Under the pieces are notes generated by a model that saw nothing but the letters and a program-made list of their open reading frames with translations, was not told the origin of the DNA and searched no databases. Positions 16,007-26,413 of a stretch of DNA of 64,000 bases are shown piece after piece. Position 1 is the stretch's first letter, and every line of letters starts with the position of its first letter. Origin of the DNA: Alphaproteobacteria bacterium (GTDB lineage: Bacteria; Pseudomonadota; Alphaproteobacteria; UBA9219); NCBI GenBank assembly GCA_028866275.1, contig JAGWIK010000001.1, positions 62,001-126,000 of the forward strand, in the 5' to 3' direction. The position numbers were made by a program, and so were the translations under genes.

Positions 16007-19000
16007 CCCGTGATTTCCATCAGCCGCGCGGTATAGGTCCACAGCAGGAAACACCGCACAGCCTTGCCCGGATAGACGCCGCGCAGCAGGGCGCGATATT
16101 CCGCCATCTGGCGACGGTATGCGTCGGGGATGCCGGCCTCGTCCAAAGGCGGCGGGCGGTTGGTTTTGTAATCGACAATCCATACTTCGTTATCCCGCAC
16201 GCACAGCCTGTCGACCTGACGGAACATATCGACGCCGTCGATCGTTCCCGCCAGCGCGACTTCGGCGCGGCTGTCCGGCGCAAACAAGGCGGCGAAAGCG
16301 GCGGTATCCAGCAACGCGGCGACTTCGGCTGTGATTTCCCGCCGGTCTTCGTCGGTCAGATTGTGACGCGGCTGAGACAAAAAACGTGCCGCCGCCGCCG
16401 CGCGTTGCCCGGGCGCGATGTCGGGCAGGCTTTGCAACAAACGGTGGATAATGCGCCCGCGGGCAAAGGCGGCGTCGGGCGTCGCGGCTGAAACATCGCC
16501 GCGCGATGGCGGCGCCGCCGGCGCGGCAGGTTTGACCGCCGCTTGATAGGCCCATGCGGGCAAAGGCGGTACAGGGGCCAAGCCGGCTTGCTCTTTTTCC
16601 ACGGCGACCGCCGGCGCGATTTCGGCATCGGCGAAAATCACGTCGGCATAATCGTCTTCGGCGGGGATATAGGCGCGATGCAGGGGGCGCAGCGCGGCGG
16701 CGGCCAGATCGTACCAACTGCCCGGAACGTCATTGCGCCCGCGCCAGCCGCAGATATAAAGCCGCGTCGCCGCGCGCGTCAGCGCGACATAGAATAGACG
16801 GCGGTATTCCTGCATCTGCCGCTGTCGCGCCGCGGCCCAGACGCGCGCCGCGACCCCGAAAGAAGGCTGGCGCGCCAGAAAAAACGGCGCGCCGTCGTGC
16901 CATTGGAATTTGGGCATGTCGGCCGAACGCGGCGTGGCGGCGGTGTCGGGCAGGAACACAATGGGGGCTTCCAATCCTTTGGACGCGTGCACGGTCATGA
17001 TGCGCACCCTGCCTTCATCATCCGCGCCGTCGGTCTTGCCGCTGTCCATCTCGCGTTTGATCTCGGCATCCGACTGCACCAGCCAATGCAGGAAATTCTG
17101 CAAAGACGGCGCGTGGGCGCGGCCGAAATTCTGCGCGGCGGTCAATAATTCATCGATGGGGTCGATCGCTTCGTCGCCCAGCCGTTGCCACAAGGCCCGC
17201 CGCCCGCCGCCGGCGTCGCCGGGGCAGGGCAGGGCCAGCGCGCGCGACAGAAAATCGAACGGCGTCGTGTAATCGGCTTCGCCCAGACGCGCGGCCAGAT
17301 AATCGCGGACGGCGGCAAAAGCGGACACATCCCTGACGCGTTGCCACAGCGATGTCGTGCGGCCTATCGCCAGTTCCATCAATTGTTCTTCGCCAAGGCC
17401 GATGATCGGGCTGCGCAACAGGGCGGCGAGGTTCAGATCGTCTTCCGGCAGCAGAACAAACCGCACCAAAGCCAGCAAATCCATGACCGGCAATTGCTGC
17501 ATCAAGCGCATGCGGTCGATGCCGGTGACGGGCACCCCCGCCAGTTTCAACGCCCGCACCATCAGATCGGCAAACCGCCCGCGGCGGCGCAATAAAATCA
17601 TGACGTCCGACGCCCTGACCGGCGCGTTCATGCCGGGCAGGGTTTCGCGGCGCGTCAGCCAGCCCTTGATCTTGCTTGCGATGCGCTGCGCCAGTTCGGC
17701 TTGCGGATCGCGCTCTTCCTCGTAATCGACCGGCATCTCCCACGGATCCGCGTCGCCGTCGTTTTTATCGGGTTCGATCAACGGCCATAATTCGACGCGG
17801 CCCGTTTTTTCACTGCCGTCGCGGTTGGCGTGCGGAAAATGCGTCACGGCTTCTTGCGACACGCCCTGACGCGCGGCGTCGGGCGCGAACACGGCATCGA
17901 CGGCGGCTAAAATAGCCGGCGCGGAACGGAACGAGGTGTGCAGCGGAATTTTTTTCAGATCCTGCCCCGCCGCGGCGAACGTCCGGGTAAAGAAATCGCG
18001 CAAGGATAAAAACCCGTCGGGGTTCGCGCCCTGAAAGCTGAAAATCGATTGTTTTTCGTCGCCGACCACAAACAAGGTGCGGGTTACGCCGCTGCGCGCG
18101 CCCGTTCCCGCATGAAATTCTTCTGTCAAGGCGCGCACGATGTTCCATTGGGCGTCGCTGGTGTCCTGCGCTTCGTCGACCAGAATATGGTCGATGCCCT
18201 GATCCAGCTTGTACAAGATCCACGGGCCGATATCGGGGCGCGTCAACAATTCTTCGGCGCGGCGGATCAAATCGTCATAATCCAGCGCGGCGCGCGCCCG
18301 TTTGGCCGCCGCCAGTCGCCGCGCGGCTTCACGGCCGAAAACCAACACGCTTTCGGTATGCAGGGCGATTGTCGCGGATTCGATACGTTCAAGGACGGAC
18401 ACAAGCCGCGCCGCTTCGCGGCCGGCGATGTCGATGATTTCAGGATGGGCGGTGCGCGTGCTTTTGCCCGCAATCTTGGATTCGGCCAAAGGCTCGTTCT
18501 TCTGCGTCAGAAACAGGCGGCAATAATCGGCAAATCGCGCGGCGCGTTGAAGCGGCGGCGTGTCGATGATGCCTTGCAGGGTCGCGGCGCGTTTTTTCTG
18601 GGCGTCCGAATCCGCCGCCAGCCACGCCGCCATCTGCCGCATCCGGGTTTCCGGAATCTTGGCCATCGCATCGGCGCGGAACCTGTCGGCGGTGTCGTCG
18701 GGGCCGAGGTCGAGTTGCGCGCGCATCCGCGCCGCCAGAATTTCGGGCGTTGCCGTCAGGCGCGCGCATTCCTTCAATATGTCTTTCAAAACCTTGCCGA
18801 AACCGTGCTCGCCTTGTTCGGCGATCAGAACGCCCAGCGCGCGCGCCACCGGCGTGTCCGGCTCGGCGGTGGCGTCGCGCAACAGATCGTCGATGACATT
18901 GTCGCGCAGCGCATCGAGATCGTAATCCTCGATCAGGGTGAAATGCGGCGGCAATCCGGCCTCGATGGGGAAACGCGACAGAATTTCCTGGCAAAAGGAA

Positions 19001-19395
19001 TGAATGGTGCGGATCCGCAACCCGCCGGGGCAGGCCAGCACGCTGGCGAACAAACGGCGCGCCTTGGCCATTTGGCCGGGGGCCAGGGCGGTATCCTGCA
19101 AATCGATCAGATCCGTTTCCAGAACCGCATCGTCGCAGCTGACCCAGCGGCTAAAAGTTTCGGTGATGCGGTTTGTCATTTCCGCCGCGCCGGCGCGGGT
19201 ATAGGTCAGGCACAGAATTTTTTCTGGCGGCACGCCCGCCAGCAACAACCGCGTGACACGGGCGGTCAGAACCGTGGTTTTACCCGAACCGGCGGACGCA
19301 TTCACCCAAACCGATGCGTCAGGCGCCGATGCCGCGCGTTGGTAATCACGCGGCGTCAAGGACGGGGATGCAGGATGAAGGGCGGTTTGTGTCAT
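16003..19395 (-). CDS. addA: Double-strand break repair helicase-nuclease AddA
   Basis: This 1130-residue subunit unwinds and trims DNA ends for RecA loading, together with AddB. It has Walker A ASAGSGKT at 33-40, the UvrD-family motif TYTRAGAAEM, motif II DEAQDTS at 407-413, motif III GDEKQSIFSFQGA near 445, and a C-terminal RecB-type nuclease with IVDYKTNR at 1073-1080. I start at the ATG at 19395, which overlaps the addB stop by 4 nt. Length fits the alphaproteobacterial family. Confidence 0.96.
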   Translation of the reverse strand: MTQTALHPASPSLTPRDYQRAASAPDASVWVNASAGSGKTTVLTARVTRLLLAGVPPEKILCLTYTRAGAAEMTNRITETFSRWVSCDDAVLETDLIDLQDTALAPGQMAKARRLFASVLACPGGLRIRTIHSFCQEILSRFPIEAGLPPHFTLIEDYDLDALRDNVIDDLLRDATAEPDTPVARALGVLIAEQGEHGFGKVLKDILKECARLTATPEILAARMRAQLDLGPDDTADRFRADAMAKIPETRMRQMAAWLAADSDAQKKRAATLQGIIDTPPLQRAARFADYCRLFLTQKNEPLAESKIAGKSTRTAHPEIIDIAGREAARLVSVLERIESATIALHTESVLVFGREAARRLAAAKRARAALDYDDLIRRAEELLTRPDIGPWILYKLDQGIDHILVDEAQDTSDAQWNIVRALTEEFHAGTGARSGVTRTLFVVGDEKQSIFSFQGANPDGFLSLRDFFTRTFAAAGQDLKKIPLHTSFRSAPAILAAVDAVFAPDAARQGVSQEAVTHFPHANRDGSEKTGRVELWPLIEPDKNDGDADPWEMPVDYEEERDPQAELAQRIASKIKGWLTRRETLPGMNAPVRASDVMILLRRRGRFADLMVRALKLAGVPVTGIDRMRLMQQLPVMDLLALVRFVLLPEDDLNLAALLRSPIIGLGEEQLMELAIGRTTSLWQRVRDVSAFAAVRDYLAARLGEADYTTPFDFLSRALALPCPGDAGGGRRALWQRLGDEAIDPIDELLTAAQNFGRAHAPSLQNFLHWLVQSDAEIKREMDSGKTDGADDEGRVRIMTVHASKGLEAPIVFLPDTAATPRSADMPKFQWHDGAPFFLARQPSFGVAARVWAAARQRQMQEYRRLFYVALTRAATRLYICGWRGRNDVPGSWYDLAAAALRPLHRAYIPAEDDYADVIFADAEIAPAVAVEKEQAGLAPVPPLPAWAYQAAVKPAAPAAPPSRGDVSAATPDAAFARGRIIHRLLQSLPDIAPGQRAAAAARFLSQPRHNLTDEDRREITAEVAALLDTAAFAALFAPDSRAEVALAGTIDGVDMFRQVDRLCVRDNEVWIVDYKTNRPPPLDEAGIPDAYRRQMAEYRALLRGVYPGKAVRCFLLWTYTARLMEITG

Positions 19396-22247
19396 GCGTC
19401 GCCGCTTTCCGTGCTGCGGCCCCATTCGGCCATGCGCGACAAATGGGCGTAGTCGTTATAATCGGGTTGCCATCGCGGGCGCGGTACCGCTTCATAAGGC
19501 GTGGCGGCGTCGGCGAATGTGGCGGCCAGTTTTTTCAATCCCGCTTCGGCTTTCGCCTGCATATCGGCGATATGTTCGTCGAAGATATTTATCTTGAAGC
19601 CGCCGCGCCCGCCTTTTAACGCCCAATATTCCATCGTGCCGATCGCGGCGGGGGCGACATTGTCGAATCCGTGGCGCTGGGCCATCAGGGCCAGCAACGG
19701 CAATTGCGGTTCAAGGCCGGACTCCACATCTTTGGCGGCCGGCACGCCGCCGGTTTTGTAATCGATGATCGACAAGGCGCCATCCGGCGCGCGGTCGATG
19801 CGATCGACGCGGCCTTTCAGCAAGATGCCGCCGACCGCCACGCGGCCCGACCTTTCCACGGCGACGGACGTGATCCCGCTCATGCGGCGCGCGCGTTCAT
19901 GCGCCACGAACCATGTCGCGATATCGACAAAGCGCGCCCACCAAAAAGCCTGCACGCGGGCATCGCCCCGTTTTTCGGCAAAGATGCCGCGCCCTATATC
20001 CAGCAAACGCGGCAACGCATCATCCGGCATGCCGGCCGGACAGGCGCGCATGAATTTTTCCAGCGCGGCGTGAATCATATTGCCGCGATCGGCGGCGTCG
20101 GGTTCGGCATCCAGCTCGTCAAGCTTGCGCAAGCCCAGAATGTGCCGCGCATAAATGGCATAAGGGTTGCGCAACCACGTGCCGATTTCGGTGACGGATA
20201 ATGCCGTGGGGCGTGTCGCCACCGGCGGGCGCGGCTGCGGGCGCGGGCAGGGCGCAATCTTTTCCGGCCTGTCGATATCTTGCGCCCATGCCTGCCACGG
20301 CTCGCGCGGGGCCAAAGGATCCTTGCCGTCGCCCAGGCCCGCCGCGCGCAGCACCGCGTCGATATGCAACAGGAACCGCGATGCCGTCGTCGGCGTGCCG
20401 CCGCTGCGCATCGACCGGGTGATGAAAACCTGCGGCGCGCAGGCCAGATGGGCGAAATCATGCGCCGACAGCCCGATGCGGAATTCGGGCGACGGCAGGC
20501 CAAAAGATTTGCGCATGGGCCGCGACATCCACGGATCGAATCCGGCATCGGGCGGCCACACGCCTTCATTCATGCCGCCCAGAATGACAAGATCGGCGCC
20601 GATCAACCGCGCTTCCAGCGGCCCGAGAATGGCCAGACGCGGATGCGTCGAAGCCGCCGTGCGCACGGTCTTGGCGTTGGCCAGCGTATCGAACAGGCCC
20701 GCATAATCATCGCCGTCCAGCGCGGGAAAATCGCGCGCCGCGTCGCGCCATTCGTCAAGCCACGCCGCGGCGGCGTCGCCCGCGTCGCCATACCACAAAC
20801 GCGCCGCGCCGCTTTCGCTGTCCGATGCCGCGATTGCCTGCGCCACGGCGATATGCGTGTCGATGCGCTGCGCCAACGGCGCATGATCCCGCCACAGGCC
20901 GGTCAGGGGGCGCAGCAAGGTGCGGATCGCGGCAAAATCCTCGACGCCGTCATTGCGTAAATTGACCTCGCCCGCGCGCGCGGCATCGCGGCACGCGGCC
21001 GGATGCATGCCGCAGGCGGCCAACGGATGTTTCAACAAAGCCAGAATATCGACCGCGCCGGCATGCGGCGCGGCGGCAGCCAGAACAAGGTTCAAAAACA
21101 CGCCGGGCGGCGTCACGGCCAACGACGCGCCGCCGGAATCGTCAACTTCTATATGCCATCGCCGCAGTTGCGCGGCCACGCGCGCCGCCAACCCGCGATC
21201 TGCCGTGACCAACGCCGCCGTGCCGTGCGGCGTTTCCACAAAGGCCCGCAGGCGCAACGCGATGGCTTGCGCTTCTTCATGCGGGTGGTCGAGCGTCAAC
21301 CGTTCCAGACCCGCCGTGCCGTCGGCGGTCAACGCGCCGCGCAGATCGCGCCATGTTTCGGTCAAGGCCGCCGGACGCATCGCCTCGTTAATCAACAGCA
21401 CGCGCGGCGACGCGGGCGCGGCATCGCCCCAATTTTGCACCGCGCGGCGATCGACGTCCATTTTTTGCAACAGCCTTTTCATGCTGTGCTGCGGATGGGT
21501 GTCGCCGACTTCGTCCCAGGCGTCATTCTCCATCGACCGGTCGAGACCGGGCAGGATGACCGCGCCGCGCGGCAAGCCGGCGATGACATCCAGCAAATCG
21601 GCGGTCGCGGGCACGGATCCCGTCGATCCGGCGGCAATGACGGCATGAACGGGCGGTTGCCGCCGCCACATATCGGCTTGCGCCTGCAACACGGCATTGC
21701 GCCGCGCCGCAGGGTCGACACAGCCTTCGGCGGCCAGAATGCCGGGCCAGAACTGCGTAACGATGTGCAAAAATTCGATCGTCTGTTCCCAATGCGCGGC
21801 CAATTCGCGTTCTTTGACCAGTTCCGGCAATCTGCCGATATCGCATCGTTCGATCTGTATCTGGTCAAGAAACCGCGCCAGCGCGTCGGCGGCCTGCGCG
21901 GCCTGATCGTACGACAACGACGGGTCGCGGCGTTGCACCTGCTGCGTCAACAGCATCAGCCTTTTCATCGCGGGAATGGCGGGCGGCACGTCGATGCCGG
22001 CGGCGTCGGCGAACGCCATATCGTCTTCATCGATGTCGCCCAAAGGCTGCAGGCGCGGCAATAAAACGGGCTTGCCCTGCGCCAGCCGCGCGAAAGCTTC
22101 GCCCAAATGGCGGCAGGCGCGCCGCGTCGGCAACAGCACCAGCGTATCCGCCATATCCAGCCCGCCGCCGCCATGCCGCCGTACAATTTCACGCGCCAGC
22201 GTGTCCAGAAACGGCAATTGCGGATCGATGGTGAAGACGTTCTTCAC
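19392..22247 (-). CDS. addB: Double-strand break repair protein AddB
   Basis: This 951-residue partner of AddA has a degenerate helicase body without an obvious Walker A (LVLLPTRRACRHL takes its place) and a C-terminal nuclease motif IIDYKTGG. In this complex both subunits cut DNA. NVFTIDPQLPFLDTLA at the N-terminus is typical of alphaproteobacterial forms. I choose the GTG at 22247 because it overlaps the murU stop as GTGA; an ATG 15 nt upstream would add five residues. Cotranslation with both neighbours is likely. Confidence 0.94.
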   Translation of the reverse strand: MKNVFTIDPQLPFLDTLAREIVRRHGGGGLDMADTLVLLPTRRACRHLGEAFARLAQGKPVLLPRLQPLGDIDEDDMAFADAAGIDVPPAIPAMKRLMLLTQQVQRRDPSLSYDQAAQAADALARFLDQIQIERCDIGRLPELVKERELAAHWEQTIEFLHIVTQFWPGILAAEGCVDPAARRNAVLQAQADMWRRQPPVHAVIAAGSTGSVPATADLLDVIAGLPRGAVILPGLDRSMENDAWDEVGDTHPQHSMKRLLQKMDVDRRAVQNWGDAAPASPRVLLINEAMRPAALTETWRDLRGALTADGTAGLERLTLDHPHEEAQAIALRLRAFVETPHGTAALVTADRGLAARVAAQLRRWHIEVDDSGGASLAVTPPGVFLNLVLAAAAPHAGAVDILALLKHPLAACGMHPAACRDAARAGEVNLRNDGVEDFAAIRTLLRPLTGLWRDHAPLAQRIDTHIAVAQAIAASDSESGAARLWYGDAGDAAAAWLDEWRDAARDFPALDGDDYAGLFDTLANAKTVRTAASTHPRLAILGPLEARLIGADLVILGGMNEGVWPPDAGFDPWMSRPMRKSFGLPSPEFRIGLSAHDFAHLACAPQVFITRSMRSGGTPTTASRFLLHIDAVLRAAGLGDGKDPLAPREPWQAWAQDIDRPEKIAPCPRPQPRPPVATRPTALSVTEIGTWLRNPYAIYARHILGLRKLDELDAEPDAADRGNMIHAALEKFMRACPAGMPDDALPRLLDIGRGIFAEKRGDARVQAFWWARFVDIATWFVAHERARRMSGITSVAVERSGRVAVGGILLKGRVDRIDRAPDGALSIIDYKTGGVPAAKDVESGLEPQLPLLALMAQRHGFDNVAPAAIGTMEYWALKGGRGGFKINIFDEHIADMQAKAEAGLKKLAATFADAATPYEAVPRPRWQPDYNDYAHLSRMAEWGRSTESGDA

Positions 22248-22984
22248 GCGCCCGTCCCCCATCCCTGGCCCGACGCCAGCAGATCATTGGCGATGCGCCA
22301 ATCTTCGGGCGTGCCGACATGATAACACGCGCCGTCATGGCCGACGCCGTAAAGCCGGTTGCGCGACTCGGCAATGTCCCAGACGTAATTGTTGGAAAAA
22401 ACCTTGCCGGGCGGCGCGGCGAACAAGGCGGGGTTTACGATCTGCGCACCGATGTAAACAAAGGGGCGCGGCTGGGGCAGATCGCGGCGCCAGATGCGGC
22501 CGCCGGACTCCATCGCGTAATCGCCTTTGTCCGGGGAAAAGCCGCGCGCCTTCTCGCGGCGCATCAACAACAACAGCGCGTCCATTTTATCGGCGTCCCA
22601 CGCCTGCCGCATGCGCGTCAGGCTCGGCACCGGCCCGTCGATCCACGGCAAATCGGCATTCAACGCGAAAAACGGCTTGTCCCCGAACAATGGCAGGACG
22701 TTGGCAATGCCGCCGCCGGTATCAAGCAATTCGCTTTCGCGCGACATGACAATTTCGATATCGCGGCGGTTCTTCAGATGCGCGTCGATCTGTTCGGCCA
22801 GATAAAACGTATTGACCACGGCGCGCCGCACGCCGGCGGCGACCAATTTGTCGAGCGCGTGGTCGAGCATCGTACGCCCGCCCACCAGTTGCAAAGGTTT
22901 GGGTTTGTCCAATGTCATGGGGCGCATGCGCGTGCCGAGACCGGCGGCCAGAACCATCGCAGTGGGGGAAATTTTTTCCGTCAT
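22244..22984 (-). CDS. murU: MurU-like N-acetylmuramate 1-phosphate uridylyltransferase
   Basis: This 246-residue nucleotidyltransferase should convert MurNAc-1-phosphate to UDP-MurNAc in the recycling shunt. The N-terminus has the activation motif LAAGLGTRMRPMTLDKPKPL, then DTGGGIANVLPLFG and FALNADLPW for metal and nucleotide binding. I start at the ATG at 22984, which overlaps the amgK stop by 4 nt; the longer open frame is a shadow of amgK. Adjacent amgK makes MurU far more likely than another sugar nucleotidyltransferase. Confidence 0.9.
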   Translation of the reverse strand: MTEKISPTAMVLAAGLGTRMRPMTLDKPKPLQLVGGRTMLDHALDKLVAAGVRRAVVNTFYLAEQIDAHLKNRRDIEIVMSRESELLDTGGGIANVLPLFGDKPFFALNADLPWIDGPVPSLTRMRQAWDADKMDALLLLMRREKARGFSPDKGDYAMESGGRIWRRDLPQPRPFVYIGAQIVNPALFAAPPGKVFSNNYVWDIAESRNRLYGVGHDGACYHVGTPEDWRIANDLLASGQGWGTGA

Positions 22985-23973
22985 AGCGCGCTCGCGCTTT
23001 CCATCCATCGCCGCACCGGCAATAAATATGGCTGCGCCAGAATGTGCGTCAGATGCCGCCGGACGCGGGGGATAAAATCCAGCAAATCGGCGCGGCCGCG
23101 CGTCACCGACGTGCGCGCCAGATTGCCAAGAATGCGCGTATGGCGTTGCGCCGACAATATCGTGCAGGCGCGCATCAAGTCGCCGCGCGGCACATCGCCG
23201 CGCCCTGCGTCGATATAATGGTCGACAATGTCGGGCATATGCGCAAACGCGCCGTCGTGACGCACTTCCTCGCATAACGAGGCGAGGTCATAGGCGATGC
23301 AGCCAACGCCTGCATCCTGAAAATCCAGAACACCCAACGCGCCGTCCGGCAATTCCATCAAATTGCCGGGCATGAAATCGCGCAAGACAAGGCTCGTCGC
23401 CATTTTTTCCAGCGGCTCCAGCACGGCCCGCCACGCGGCGCGAAAATCGTCGCGCTCGCTGTCGGTGGCGTCCCTGTGTCGGGCATAGGGAATATAGGAA
23501 TCCAGAAACCATTCGGCTTGCTGTACGAAATAATCGGTATTCATGACCGGCAGGCCGCCCGCGTCCGCCTTCCCGAACCGTTCGTGCAGGCGCGCCAGCA
23601 TTTCCGCGCCGCGCCGCAGGAACGGCGTCATATCCGCGCCCGCGCCGATCAGGGCGCCGACATTGCGCGCGCCGAAATCTTCCATCAGAACCATGCCGTG
23701 TTCGGCGTCGGCGGCATAAATATCGGGCACGCGAACGCCGCATCGCCGCAAAATGGCTGCAACCGCGACGAACGCGGGCGTTTTCTGATTCGCGTCGGCA
23801 TCCATCAGAATCGCCGTCGCGCCCCCGTCCCGTGTCAGGCGGGCATAACGCCGGGGGGAAAAATCGCCGTCGAATCCCTGCGCTGTCGCGGCCCCCCAGC
23901 CGGCACGGTCGAGAAAGGCCGTAATTTCCAGCGGGCGGGCGACAGTCGGGCGTGGCGTGGCGGTCGAAGGCAT
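22981..23973 (-). CDS. amgK: AmgK-like anomeric amino sugar kinase
   Basis: This 330-residue kinase of the aminoglycoside-phosphotransferase fold should phosphorylate MurNAc or GlcNAc at C1, feeding MurU. The catalytic loop reads LVLRDFMPGNLM (about 213-224), with the Asp and Asn of the family but Leu where many kinases have His. The metal-binding segment is VLDFQDAGVG. There is no good Shine-Dalgarno. It is the first gene of amgK-murU-addB-addA, an order common in alphaproteobacteria, often with tsaE upstream; here bamA lies divergent instead. Confidence 0.9.
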   Translation of the reverse strand: MPSTATPRPTVARPLEITAFLDRAGWGAATAQGFDGDFSPRRYARLTRDGGATAILMDADANQKTPAFVAVAAILRRCGVRVPDIYAADAEHGMVLMEDFGARNVGALIGAGADMTPFLRRGAEMLARLHERFGKADAGGLPVMNTDYFVQQAEWFLDSYIPYARHRDATDSERDDFRAAWRAVLEPLEKMATSLVLRDFMPGNLMELPDGALGVLDFQDAGVGCIAYDLASLCEEVRHDGAFAHMPDIVDHYIDAGRGDVPRGDLMRACTILSAQRHTRILGNLARTSVTRGRADLLDFIPRVRRHLTHILAQPYLLPVRRWMESASAL

Positions 23974-24001
23974 GAAGAGATTAACTTAATCCTTGTGCGG
24001 C

Positions 24002-26389
24002 ATGACGTTATCTCATAGCCTGTCGTCCGCTTCGATTCAATTCGGGATTTTGTTCGTGCGATTCCTGCGCCCCCTTCGTGTTACCTTGTGCAGCGGTCTG
24101 GCCTTGTGTCTGGCGACGGCGCCTGCCGCCGCTTTCATGCAGCCGGTGACCGCGGCCGCGCAGGCCCAGGCCGGCGCCCAATCCGACGTGATTCAGTCGA
24201 TCCGCGTCGAAGGCACCGAACGCATCGAACCGGAAACCGTTATCTCGTACCTTAATCTTAACAAGGGCGACGACGCGACGCCCGACAAAATCAACGCCGC
24301 GCTGAAATCGCTTTATGCCACCGGCCTGTTCGGCAATATTTCGCTGGCTATGGATAACGGCACGCTGGTCGTCCATGTCGCGGAAAACCCGGTTCTCGAC
24401 CGCGTGACCTTCGAAGGCAACGACGCCATTTCCAAGGACGATCTTGAAAAAGAGGTCCAGCTCAAAGCGCGCATGGTCTATACGCTGCCGCGCGTGCAGC
24501 GCGATGTGCAGCGCATTCTCGATCTTTACCGGAAATCGGGGCGTTTTGCCGCGACGGTCGACCCGAAAATCGTCAAACTGCCGCAAAACCGCGTCGATCT
24601 GGTATTTGAAATCCACGAAGGCGACCGTACCGGCGTGCGCAGCATCGACTTCATCGGCAACAACCATTTCAGCGCCAGCGATTTGCGCGAAGTCATCAGC
24701 ACGCGCGAAACCGCGTGGTGGCGGTTTTTTTCCTCGACCGATTATTACGATCCCGACCGGATGAATTACGACAAGGAATTGCTGCGCCGCTTTTACCTGA
24801 ATGCGGGGTATGTCGATTTCCGCGTGGTGTCGGCGGTGGCGGAACTGACGCCCGACCGCAACGATTTCTTCGTGACATTCTCGCTTGATGAAGGCCCGCG
24901 CTATAAATTCGGCAAGATCACGATCGACAGCAAGATCAAGGGGCTCGATGCCGCCACGCTGCGGCAATATCTCGACGTGCATCAGGGTGACTGGTACAGC
25001 GCGGACAAGATCGAAAAATCGATCGCCAAAATGATGGCGGCGCTGGGCGACCATCAATATGCTTTCGCGACCGTCGTGCCCAATCCCGACCGGCATAAGG
25101 ATACCCATACCGTCGATTTGAATTTCACGATCAAGCAGGGCGCGCGCGTCTTCGTCGGGCGCATCAATATCAACGGCAACACCAATACGGTCGACAAGGT
25201 TATCCGCCGGCAAATGCTGCTGGCCGAAGGCGATCCGTTCAACGCTACCGCGCTGCATAAATCGGAACAGAATCTCAAAGATCTCGGTTTCTTCTCCGAC
25301 GTCAAGGTCAAACCCGTCGACGGCGCGCAGCCCGACCGCGCCAATATCGACGTCGATGTGAAGGAAAAATCGACCGGCGAAGTGATGATCGGTGCCGGCT
25401 ATTCGTCGACCGACGGGCCTTTGGGCGATTTCAGCATCAGCCAGCATAATTTCATGGGGCAGGGCGAAGACGCGCGCATTGGCGCCACGGTTTCCGGCCT
25501 GACCAAGCAAATCGATACCAGCTTTACCGATCCGTATTTCCTCGACCGCAACCTGTCGGCGGGCGTCGATTTATATGCCAGCCAGTCCGATTATCAGGTT
25601 TACAGCTCGTATAACGTCAACAGCGCGGGCGCGACGTTCCATGTGGGCTATCCGCTGTCCGATGAAATCCGCCAACGCCTGAATTACAGTTTCCACGGCG
25701 ACCAGATTCTGAACGTGCCGTCGACGGCGTCGCTGTACATCATCGATCAGGCGGGCACGACCACGACGTCGTCCGTGGGCCAGACCCTGACCTATGACAC
25801 GCGCGACAGCAAGCTCAACCCCACGCTGGGCTTTATCACCCATCTGGATACCGACATTGCGGGCGCGGGCGGTTCGCGCAAATGGTTCCGCGTCAAGGTT
25901 GGCGGCACGCAATATTACCCGATCGCCGACAAATGGATTATCAGCGGCACGGCCGAAGCCGGCCAGATCTGGGGGCTGGACGGCCCGACCAAGCTGAACG
26001 AACGTTTCTTCCTCGGCGGCGACACGCTGCGCGGTTTCCAATATGCCGGCATCGGGCCGCGCGATCTCAGCAGCCCCTATCAGGACGCGCTGGGCGGCAC
26101 GCAATTCGCGCGCGGCACGGTCGATCTGGGCATGCCGACGCCCTTGCCCGAAGAATTCGGCATCCGCGCCCATCTGTTTTCCGACGTGGGCATGCTGGGC
26201 CGGTCGGACGAAACGCCGATCCCGGGCGATACCATCGCCAACGACTCCTCGCTGCATCTCAGCGCGGGCGTCGGCATTACGTGGGATTCGCCGTTCGGCC
26301 CCATCCGGCTCGACTATGCCGAACCGATCATTTACAAATCCTACGATCTTATCCAGCACGTGAATTTCAGCTTCGGGACAAAGTTCTGA
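24002..26389 (+). CDS. bamA: Outer membrane protein assembly factor BamA
   Basis: This 795-residue protein inserts beta-barrel proteins into the outer membrane. A long N-terminus leads into a signal peptide (core near LCSGLALCLATAPAAAF). Five POTRA domains run to about residue 400. The barrel has the loop-6 motif RGF at 677-679 and ends in the beta-signal NFSFGTKF. I use the ATG at 24002; a TTG three codons earlier and a downstream GTG (near 24056) are possible, and none has a good ribosome-binding site. A Skp-like gene follows, as usual. Confidence 0.95.
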   Translation: MTLSHSLSSASIQFGILFVRFLRPLRVTLCSGLALCLATAPAAAFMQPVTAAAQAQAGAQSDVIQSIRVEGTERIEPETVISYLNLNKGDDATPDKINAALKSLYATGLFGNISLAMDNGTLVVHVAENPVLDRVTFEGNDAISKDDLEKEVQLKARMVYTLPRVQRDVQRILDLYRKSGRFAATVDPKIVKLPQNRVDLVFEIHEGDRTGVRSIDFIGNNHFSASDLREVISTRETAWWRFFSSTDYYDPDRMNYDKELLRRFYLNAGYVDFRVVSAVAELTPDRNDFFVTFSLDEGPRYKFGKITIDSKIKGLDAATLRQYLDVHQGDWYSADKIEKSIAKMMAALGDHQYAFATVVPNPDRHKDTHTVDLNFTIKQGARVFVGRININGNTNTVDKVIRRQMLLAEGDPFNATALHKSEQNLKDLGFFSDVKVKPVDGAQPDRANIDVDVKEKSTGEVMIGAGYSSTDGPLGDFSISQHNFMGQGEDARIGATVSGLTKQIDTSFTDPYFLDRNLSAGVDLYASQSDYQVYSSYNVNSAGATFHVGYPLSDEIRQRLNYSFHGDQILNVPSTASLYIIDQAGTTTTSSVGQTLTYDTRDSKLNPTLGFITHLDTDIAGAGGSRKWFRVKVGGTQYYPIADKWIISGTAEAGQIWGLDGPTKLNERFFLGGDTLRGFQYAGIGPRDLSSPYQDALGGTQFARGTVDLGMPTPLPEEFGIRAHLFSDVGMLGRSDETPIPGDTIANDSSLHLSAGVGITWDSPFGPIRLDYAEPIIYKSYDLIQHVNFSFGTKF

Positions 26390-26413
26390 CCCTGTCGGGA
26401 ATGGAGGCTTTCC

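Noticed and set aside
18049..19452. 467-residue plus-strand open frame
   Set aside because: It is antisense to addA and has no recognisable domain.
24008..25510. 500-residue minus-strand open frame
   Set aside because: It is antisense to bamA; the bamA frame has clear POTRA and barrel motifs.
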